A stretch of 11,308 nt of DNA from Candidatus Atribacteria bacterium (lineage in GTDB: Bacteria > Atribacterota > JS1 > SB-45 > 34-128), in assembly GCA_003451675.1 (NCBI GenBank), contig DMCY01000103.1, positions 1 through 11,308 of the forward strand, written 5' to 3'. Below the pieces are notes generated by a model. It saw only the letters and a program-made list of their open reading frames with translations, searched no databases and was not told where the DNA came from. A program made the position numbers and the translations under genes. Shown here piece after piece: positions 7,440 through 11,308 of the stretch (the first letter of the stretch is position 1; every line of letters starts with the position of its first letter).

Positions 7440-7519
7440 GGACACGATGTCTACCTGTGCGTCTACCTGCGCCATTTGCGCGGCAGGCAGGTGGTCCGCA
7501 CGCAGACAGGCATCGTGCC
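7440..7519. repeat. GC-rich palindromic repeat, long copy, in the leader of the c-di-GMP gene
   Basis: The outer arms GGACACGATG (7440-7449) and CATCGTGCC (7511-7519) pair with one bulged base. Inside, CCTGTGCG pairs loosely with the ACGCAGACAGG side, and CCTGC pairs with GCAGG. The result is an imperfect hairpin of 80 bases. It shares the 20-base word beginning CCTGTGCGTC and the 13-base word GCACGCAGACAGG with the copy at 190-228, in the same orientation to the downstream gene. It ends about three bases before the SD of the c-di-GMP gene, so it would be transcribed in that gene's 5' leader. Confidence 0.85.
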
Positions 7520-7769
7520 ACTACATTACCATTTAGTTTACTTTTTGGATCACAATCATATTATCACATAAGTCTTAAAAATTACAATTTTTAAAAATCC
7601 TTTTTTATAATAATATTTTTTTATTAATTTTTCTACCCCTTAGCTTCTTTCTCTTTTTCTGGTAGTCAAGAAAATAAAAGATTGTTTTGGATTCTTACTT
7701 ACCCAGAAATGTCATAATGAGATTGCTTCCTGCTTTCGTAAGAATGCGAAAAAAAATCAATTCGAAATC
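7520..7769. other. Divergent intergenic region without a gene
   Basis: AT-rich DNA between the divergent c-di-GMP and fmdB-type genes. Apart from the possible minus-strand promoter at 7558-7587, I see no coding frame, no terminator and no clear operator. The segment around 7702-7740 has the sound of a short dispersed repeat (GAGATTGCTTCCTGCTTTCG), but no second copy is in the window. Confidence 0.5.
7558..7587 (-). promoter_or_regulatory. Possible promoter of the c-di-GMP gene
   Basis: The minus strand reads TTGTAA (7582-7587), an 18-base spacer, then TAATAT (7558-7563). This is a fair sigma70-type pair. It would start RNA near 7551 and place the whole GC-rich hairpin in the leader, just before the SD. 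Confidence 0.4.
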
Positions 7770-7797
7770 TTGACAAAAATACAAATTTGTTTAAAAT
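7770..7797 (+). promoter_or_regulatory. Strong sigma70 promoter of the fmdB-type gene
   Basis: A perfect TTGACA (7770-7775), a 16-base spacer and TAAAAT (7792-7797, five of six matches to TATAAT) form a strong promoter. The expected RNA start near 7804 leaves a leader of about 29 bases, which contains the SD GAGGGGG at 7815-7821. Confidence 0.8.
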
Positions 7798-7832
7798 ATA
7801 CAGTTAGACATTTAGAGGGGGAAAATCTAATT

Positions 7833-8153
7833 ATGCCAACCTATGAATATAAATGCAAAAAGTGCGGAAATATTTTTGAAAAATTCCAATCCATTACAGA
7901 AGATCCAATCAAAAAATGTAAAAGCTGTGGTGGAGAAGTTTATAGATTAATAAGTAAAAATGGGAATTTTATATTAAAAGGCAGTGGATATTATAGCACA
8001 GATAATCGAAATGGTAGTTATAAATCAGAAAAGAAAAGGTTATCCACTTCTCAGGTAGAAAGGCAAGAAAAGAAAGAAATTTCCAAAAAGCCAGACTCCA
8101 AGATAAAAGAAAATATTAAAGGTAAGAAAGATAAGGAAACTTCAATAAAATAA
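7833..8153 (+). CDS. FmdB-family zinc-ribbon protein
   Basis: A small protein of 106 residues with the typical FmdB start [12 protein letters not shown]. Two CxxC pairs, C8/C11 and C29/C32 (CKSCGG), form a single zinc ribbon. After about residue 60 the chain becomes a highly charged, lysine-rich, probably disordered tail, as is common in this family. FmdB proteins are named from a formamidase gene neighbourhood and are proposed regulators. The true function of most is unknown. I start at ATG 7833, because the family consensus begins there and GAGGGGG lies 11 bases upstream. The longer open frame from 7770 begins inside the promoter. It is the only plus-strand gene, and its 3' end overlaps the patatin-like gene tail to tail by 12 bases. 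Confidence 0.9.
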   Translation: MPTYEYKCKKCGNIFEKFQSITEDPIKKCKSCGGEVYRLISKNGNFILKGSGYYSTDNRNGSYKSEKKRLSTSQVERQEKKEISKKPDSKIKENIKGKKDKETSIK

Positions 8154-9047
8154 TCTTTTCCACCAGATCGGCTTTGCACTCTTCAATTTTTTCTTTAATT
8201 CTAAAATAGCATTTTGAGCAGCTATTTCACCTTCTCGAATACATTTTTCAGGTTTAGAAAAATCAGACCAATGAAAACGTCCTACCTTAGGAGTAATCAC
8301 TACATCTGCAAAAGATAGCTGTAATTTTCTTAATTTGGCAGAAGTAATGGAATCAGCTCGGAAAAGGATATCTACCGTATTTTTAAATTCAAATCTTCTT
8401 TTAATGCTCTGGTTAACATCAACGGCAATAATAAAATTCGCTCCTAAAGATTGGGCTACGTCTATAGGTACTACACTGACTATCCCTCCATCAACTAAAA
8501 TTTTATTATTTGAAATTATCGGCGGGAACATTCCTGGAATAGAAGCACTCGCTAAAAGAGCATCGAATAATTTTCCTTGATTTATAATTACTTTTTCTCC
8601 CTTTACCAAATCTGCTGCCACTGCCGCAAAAGGAATTTTGGTATCTGTAAAAACTTTATCATCTACCAAATCTTTAAGAATTTTCTTTAACCCTTCTCCA
8701 TCATTAACATATTTTTTTCTAAATCCAAGATTAAAGATATAACTTTTTTTCAGAAAATCAGACATTTTTTTTAAAAAATAAGGTTTATCTTTCTTTTCTT
8801 TTTCACTAAAAGATAGGTCTATATTAAATTCAGTAATCTTAGAATATTTCTCGGTAATTTTTTCTATAGCAGAAATATCTTTTTTCAGGGCATATATTGC
8901 TCCTATAATGGCCCCCATTGAGGTACCGGTAATTAAATCAATGGGAATATTTTTTCTTTCTAAAATTTTTAATACTCCTATGTGGGCGAGACCTCGGGCC
9001 CCACCCCCTCCTAAAGCTAATCCTACTTTTAATTTTTCTTTTGCCAC
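8142..9047 (-). CDS. Patatin-like phospholipase (RssA/NTE type)
   Basis: A serine acyl hydrolase of the patatin family with a Ser-Asp dyad, acting on phospholipids or lysophospholipids; the physiological substrate is unknown. With a GTG start at 9047 it has 301 residues. The oxyanion loop GGGGARG is at 13-19, the nucleophile elbow GTSMG at 41-45 (S43), and the aspartate in VDGG at about 186. The start fits the family's usual position and has GGAG nine bases upstream. The frame stays open to a TTG at 9143, but that longer form has no SD and adds 32 residues unlike family members. No signal peptide or membrane anchor is seen, apart from a hydrophobic C-terminal WWKRLFY. It probably belongs to the same transcript as the nicotinamidase-like gene, 126 bases upstream. 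Confidence 0.9.
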   Translation of the reverse strand: MAKEKLKVGLALGGGGARGLAHIGVLKILERKNIPIDLITGTSMGAIIGAIYALKKDISAIEKITEKYSKITEFNIDLSFSEKEKKDKPYFLKKMSDFLKKSYIFNLGFRKKYVNDGEGLKKILKDLVDDKVFTDTKIPFAAVAADLVKGEKVIINQGKLFDALLASASIPGMFPPIISNNKILVDGGIVSVVPIDVAQSLGANFIIAVDVNQSIKRRFEFKNTVDILFRADSITSAKLRKLQLSFADVVITPKVGRFHWSDFSKPEKCIREGEIAAQNAILELKKKLKSAKPIWWKRLFY

Positions 9048-9173
9048 TATTTTAAACTCCAATCCATATTTATTAAGCCATTGGATTCCTGCGTAGTTTT
9101 TCCTGATAAACAAGTATCCACCAAGCAGGCTAAACACTCGCAAAGGTAAGTTCAGGAATAATAAAAAAATTTA

Positions 9174-9695
9174 CTATCTAATTTCAACACCCAAGATATC
9201 TTTCATCTGTCTTAAAGCAAAATCATGAGCCCCTTGATCAAAAGAAGCCGCAGCATCCTTTAAAACTGTAACTTTATAATTTAACATCCTAGCACTGGCA
9301 GCGGTGTATAAAACACAGATATTAGTACATACTCCCACCAATTCTAATTCAGAAATCCCCTCTTCTCTTAAAGAAATATCTAAATCGGTTTGAAAAAACC
9401 CACTATACCTTCTCTTATAGATTATAAAATCGTCTTTTAATGGTTTTAATTCTTCGATTATATCTGCTCCCTCTGTCCCGGAAAGGCAGTGTGGAGGAAA
9501 AAGATTAAATTCTTTATCATCTGGTCGATGGTGATCACATATATAGAACACAGGGTCTTTTTCTTTCCTGAATCTCTTCAGTTCCTTTTGAATAGGTAAA
9601 ATAATTTTTCCTCCACCATCTCCTATATATAATTTTCCATCTTTACTGATAAAATCTTTGAGCATATCGATTATTAATAAAGCTTTTTTAATCAA
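9174..9695 (-). CDS. pncA: Nicotinamidase-like isochorismatase-family hydrolase
   Basis: A cysteine hydrolase of 173 residues, most like the bacterial nicotinamidase PncA, which deamidates nicotinamide to nicotinate for NAD salvage. The catalytic triad is D10 (IIDMLKDF), K94 (YKRRYSGF) and C127 (VCTNICVLYTA). The metal site is D54, H56 and H69 (CDHHRP...FPPHCLSGTEG), which separates nicotinamidases from most other isochorismatase-like proteins. The FPPH-GTEG and TDL-LRE segments recall the B. subtilis enzyme. The start codon is TTG 9695, directly after the TAA of the thioesterase gene, with AGAGAGG as SD. A low, coupled translation rate is likely. Other amidohydrolase substrates cannot be excluded. 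Confidence 0.8.
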   Translation of the reverse strand: MIKKALLIIDMLKDFISKDGKLYIGDGGGKIILPIQKELKRFRKEKDPVFYICDHHRPDDKEFNLFPPHCLSGTEGADIIEELKPLKDDFIIYKRRYSGFFQTDLDISLREEGISELELVGVCTNICVLYTAASARMLNYKVTVLKDAAASFDQGAHDFALRQMKDILGVEIR

Positions 9696-10112
9696 TTAAA
9701 AATCAACCTCTCTTAGTTTTTTTCTTTCCAGCATCTTCTTGGTAAATTTGTCTAAATCTATAATATATCTTTCTACAATCCCTTCTCCTATCTTCTCCAC
9801 CTCATCAAAAGCATTTACCTCAAAAGTTAATCGATTTTGAAAAATATCAACTAAAGTTGCATCAGCTGTAACAGTCATACCCAAAGGAGTAGCAGCTAAA
9901 TGAGCAATGGTAATCTTTGTACCCACTGTAATATAACCTTCCGGAAGATATTTTTTCACTGCATTTATAGCAGCTAAATCCATTAAATAAACTAACATAG
10001 GAGTGGCAAAGGCAGGTGGCATAAGTTTGGCAAATTTCTCTGCTGAATTTTCCTGATTCACTGTTGTTTGAGCTATTCCTTTTAAACCTTTTTCAAGATT
10101 AAATTCTATCAT
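9696..10112 (-). CDS. FlK-like hotdog-fold thioesterase
   Basis: A small acyl-CoA thioesterase-like protein of 138 residues with the hotdog fold of the fluoroacetyl-CoA thioesterase (FlK) family. The FATP motif at 35-38 gives T37, and the HLAATPLG motif at 71-78 gives H71, matching the FlK catalytic threonine and histidine. The family glutamate eight residues after the threonine is replaced by D45. The late segment LTFEVNAFDEVEKIGEG is typical. Family members clear small acyl-CoA esters, and fluoroacetate resistance is only one case. The SD AAAGGGGAAG precedes ATG 10112. The stop abuts the TTG of the nicotinamidase-like gene. The real substrate is unknown. Confidence 0.82.
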   Translation of the reverse strand: MIEFNLEKGLKGIAQTTVNQENSAEKFAKLMPPAFATPMLVYLMDLAAINAVKKYLPEGYITVGTKITIAHLAATPLGMTVTADATLVDIFQNRLTFEVNAFDEVEKIGEGIVERYIIDLDKFTKKMLERKKLREVDF

Positions 10113-10150
10113 TTTTTTCTTCCCCTTTCTAATTATTGCGTACTTGATTC

Positions 10151-10182
10151 GTTAGTTAGTTACTTAGTTAACTAATTAATGG
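10151..10182. repeat. GTTA-word repeat, second copy
   Basis: The 20 bases GTTAGTTAGTTACTTAGTTA (10151-10170) are identical to 3206-3225. They run into a perfect 12-base palindrome, TTAGTTAACTAA (10164-10175). The large right arm present at 3284-3306 is missing here. It borders the dehydrogenase remnants. Confidence 0.65.
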
Positions 10183-10241
10183 CTAGCCTGTTCTATTACT
10201 GCATGAGTAGCGCAAGATAACGGTTCAAAAGAGAAACCGAA
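10176..10241 (-). pseudogene. Zinc alcohol dehydrogenase remnant, fragment B
   Basis: A short minus-strand frame bounded by stops reads FGFSFEPLSCATHAVIEQ then ASH. EPLSC..HAVE is a familiar segment of medium-chain zinc dehydrogenases (sorbitol, threonine and related alcohol dehydrogenases), lying just before the nucleotide-binding motif. No start or SD is present. In an intact gene this part comes shortly before the GDTV-GAGPIGL segment. Here it lies after it on the same strand, so the remnant is rearranged. The family call is from recalled motifs. Confidence 0.5.
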
Positions 10242-10250
10242 TTAAAAAAA

Positions 10251-10376
10251 TCAATTTAATTTAGCTACTTGTAAAAACATTAAACCTATCGGACCTGCAC
10301 CATTTTTAAACACTGTATCGCCCAAACTAGAAAACAAAAGCAATAAATATTCTTCCCTCTCTTTCTTACTACCCCA
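10251..10376 (-). pseudogene. Zinc alcohol dehydrogenase remnant, fragment A
   Basis: An open minus-strand frame ends at TGA 10251. Its last part (10251-10325) reads LGDTVFKNGAGPIGLMFLQV then AKLN, which is the Rossmann NAD(P)-binding motif of medium-chain zinc dehydrogenases (GDTV..GAGPIGL..LQLAKL). The upstream part of the frame is not dehydrogenase-like. A TTG at 10343 with GAGAGG upstream could start a 31-residue peptide, but decay of a larger gene explains the motif better. It lies between folT and the thioesterase gene. Confidence 0.55.
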
Positions 10377-10410
10377 CTAAATTTTACACTAACCTAATTA
10401 AGTTATAAAA

Positions 10411-10941
10411 TTAAATCTTATGTGATTTGGTAATTAAAATATTTCTCTTTAGAATTATATTTATGGTATAGGTATAGATAAACATGTGAATGGGTTCTGA
10501 TACCATTCGTGGGGGCATTAATACTTTCCAGGGAAGTCCGAATAAAATATTTAAAAAATATGGTATTAAAATAATAGAAGTTATCACCTGCCCCACGGTA
10601 ATAGCTATTCCTAAATCAAAAATATTAGGTTCATCTTTTCTCATTAAAATCAAGATAGTCGCTGGAATTATTCCGGTCAAAGCAGAAGTTAAGGTAAAGT
10701 GAGGCATATAGGCACCTATAGGATTGATGAAATATCCTAACAGGTCAGAAAAAGCTCCGATTAGCCCTCCAGCTAATGGACCAAATATAATACCTCCTAA
10801 GATTATGGGTAATCTCCCCAGACCGATCCTGATTCCCTCTACTCCTCCAATAGCAATACGTAGACTGGCTACCCGAGTTAAAATTATACTTAAAGCAATT
10901 AGAAGACCCATTGTGGTAATTTTATGGGACGATATTTTCAT
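10411..10941 (-). CDS. folT: ECF transporter S component, folate type (FolT)
   Basis: The membrane-embedded substrate-binding subunit of an energy-coupling factor importer, here for folates. The 176 residues form about six hydrophobic segments. The RIGLGRLPIILGGIIFGPLAGGLIGAFSDLLGY stretch (given only as motifs: RIGLGRLPI, FGPLAGG, SDLLGY) is typical of the FolT family, as is YMPHFTLTSALTG. No ATPase or EcfT gene is nearby, so it would use a shared module encoded elsewhere (group II ECF). The start is ATG 10941, with AAGGAGG 12 bases upstream. A THF riboswitch in its leader supports the folate assignment independently of the protein sequence. The next downstream sequence is the dehydrogenase remnant, so the gene may be transcribed alone. 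Confidence 0.9.
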   Translation of the reverse strand: MKISSHKITTMGLLIALSIILTRVASLRIAIGGVEGIRIGLGRLPIILGGIIFGPLAGGLIGAFSDLLGYFINPIGAYMPHFTLTSALTGIIPATILILMRKDEPNIFDLGIAITVGQVITSIILIPYFLNILFGLPWKVLMPPRMVSEPIHMFIYTYTINIILKRNILITKSHKI

Positions 10942-10953
10942 TTTTAATCTTTT

Positions 10954-10960
10954 CCTCCTT
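10954..10960 (-). promoter_or_regulatory. folT ribosome binding site, target of sequestration
   Basis: AAGGAGG on the minus strand, 12 bases before the folT ATG. Positions 10956-10968, which cover AAGGA of this site, can pair with 10996-11008 in 13 consecutive pairs, two of them G-U. The site would be hidden in that state. Confidence 0.8.
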
Positions 10961-10993
10961 GATATAGCTTTATATAATAGATATAGTTCATAT

Positions 10994-11041
10994 CTGCTAC
11001 ATCAAGAAGAGTCTTTGCAAAAGGCATTTTCGATGTAGCAG
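10994..11041 (-). promoter_or_regulatory. Anti-sequester hairpin of the folT leader
   Basis: CTGCTACATC (11041-11032) and GATGTAGCAG (11003-10994) are perfect 10-base complements around a 28-base loop. The 5' arm includes the three bases (11041-11039) that close helix P1 of the THF aptamer. The 3' arm overlaps the segment that can hide the folT SD. No U-run follows, so this is not a terminator. Confidence 0.75.
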
Positions 11042-11158
11042 CGGACGCAATGACATACCGCAAGCCTAAAATTTTATTCCTAAAAAAAATCTTTAGGCTT
11101 TTCGTTTAGAGACAACGTCCCATTCTCTAACACTTAACGCATGCCACCTACTCTGACA
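11036..11158 (-). ncRNA. THF (tetrahydrofolate) riboswitch aptamer
   Basis: The minus strand carries the conserved THF class I riboswitch pattern. After AGAGTAG come P2 (GTGGCAT 11147-11141 with ATGTCAT 11056-11050), the conserved GCGTTAAGTG, P3 (TTAGAGA 11130-11124 with TCTCTAA 11112-11106) capped by ATGGGACG, then ACGAA, P4 (AAGCCTAAA 11100-11092 with TTTAGGCTT 11070-11062), GCGGT and ATTGCGTCCGCT. P1 is short (CAG 11155-11153 with CTG 11041-11039). The P4 loop is unusually long and A/T-rich. The element lies about 95 bases upstream of folT on the same strand, a known genomic setting for this class. Consensus comparison is from memory, but the number of matching blocks makes the call firm. 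Confidence 0.92.
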
Positions 11159-11159
11159 A

Positions 11160-11308
11160 AAATATCCTATTTATTTTGTATTTAGATCACCTCCTTTGTA
11201 TGCTGTAATTGTGCCTTTCAGAAAACTCTGAAACCCTTGTCTTGCAAGGCTTTTAGAGTACTTCTATTTCATTCTTCACCTCCACCTTTGAAACCCTTAC
11301 CAGATAAG
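11160..11308. other. Structured, unassigned sequence upstream of the THF riboswitch
   Basis: No gene can be supported. On the minus strand two units share a layout of a small hairpin followed by GGTTTC-A-AG (near 11308-11286 and 11249-11226). The second unit can form either ACTCT/AGAGT enclosing CCTTG/CAAGG (11225-11259) or TTTCAGA/TCTGAAA (11216-11233); these two exclude each other. A perfect SD word AAAGGAGGTGATC (11197-11185) has no usable start codon after it. The promoter of folT must lie here, but no pair of boxes is convincing. Confidence 0.45.

Noticed and set aside
7307..7594. Plus-strand open frame of 95 codons with a hydrophobic start
   Set aside because: It is antisense to the coiled-coil end of the c-di-GMP gene and crosses the GC-rich palindrome; no SD.
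7702..7740. Dispersed repeat resembling GCAATCTC-type chromosomal elements
   Set aside because: No second copy in the window, and the resemblance is from memory only.
10251..10343. Small independent gene of 31 codons from TTG 10343
   Set aside because: An SD-like GAGAGG is present, but the peptide carries a dehydrogenase nucleotide-binding motif and stops in the middle of it, so decay of a larger gene fits better.
10724..11038. Plus-strand open frame of 104 codons
   Set aside because: It is a shadow of folT and its riboswitch leader on the opposite strand; proline- and isoleucine-rich as expected for antisense of a membrane gene.
11185..11197. Possible 3' end of a 16S rRNA gene on the plus strand (GATCACCTCCTTT)
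   Set aside because: Only these 13 bases match; the conserved sequence that should precede them is absent, so it reads better as an SD word on the other strand.
11269..11307. Possible C-terminus of an upstream minus-strand gene (LSGKGFKGGGEE then stop)
   Set aside because: Only 12 codons are visible and they overlap small hairpins; the glycine-rich reading may be chance. It needs the sequence to the right.
11216..11308. CRISPR-like repeats (GTTTC words spaced about 50-60 bases)
   Set aside because: Only two weakly similar units, of unequal context and without a conserved repeat of normal length.

Overview
The window is AT-rich bacterial DNA with short intergenic gaps, good Shine-Dalgarno (SD) sites and nearly all genes on the minus strand. 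Only the small fmdB-type gene is on the plus strand. No rRNA, tRNA or other taxonomic marker is present. The gene set is lipoyl synthase, a MobB-type protein fused to a 4Fe-4S domain, a multi-sensor c-di-GMP protein, and an ECF folate transporter under a tetrahydrofolate (THF) riboswitch. The spacers carry dispersed word-like repeats. Together these suggest an anaerobe, either Firmicutes-like or from a poorly cultured phylum such as Atribacterota, Aerophobota or Omnitrophota. That placement is inference only.

Layout, left to right. Positions 1-168 hold the N-terminus of a transposase that runs off the left edge. A GC-rich palindrome (190-228) lies in its leader. Positions 427-3130 form a compact minus-strand operon, trxB, then a TIM-barrel sugar isomerase-like gene, then lipA, with the last two overlapping by 8 bases. 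Positions 3131-3360 hold a heptamer tandem repeat and a long GTTA-rich palindrome. Positions 3361-4906 are a TauE/SafE permease followed by the MobB-4Fe-4S gene. Positions 5019-7427 encode a PAS-PAS-GAF-GGDEF-HD-GYP protein whose leader contains a second copy of the GC-rich palindrome. Positions 7833-8153 (plus) are an FmdB zinc-ribbon gene with a clear sigma70 promoter, convergent and overlapping with a patatin-like phospholipase gene (8142-9047, minus). Positions 9174-10112 are a FlK-like thioesterase and a nicotinamidase-like hydrolase joined stop-to-start. Positions 10176-10325 hold two degraded fragments of a zinc alcohol dehydrogenase in the wrong order. Positions 10411-10941 are folT, preceded by a THF riboswitch aptamer (about 11036-11158). 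Positions 11160-11308 are structured but unassigned.

The strongest regulatory finding is the folT leader. All the THF aptamer helices and conserved loops can be seen. The RNA downstream can form two mutually exclusive hairpins, one of which covers the folT SD. This makes a complete, testable model of translational control. The most unusual other observations are the shared GC-rich palindrome inside the leaders of both a transposase and a c-di-GMP gene, the sharp base-composition break inside the c-di-GMP gene, and the scrambled dehydrogenase remnant. None of these is shown to be a new system. The window is mainly housekeeping and signalling genes with interesting RNA-level and repeat-level structure between them.
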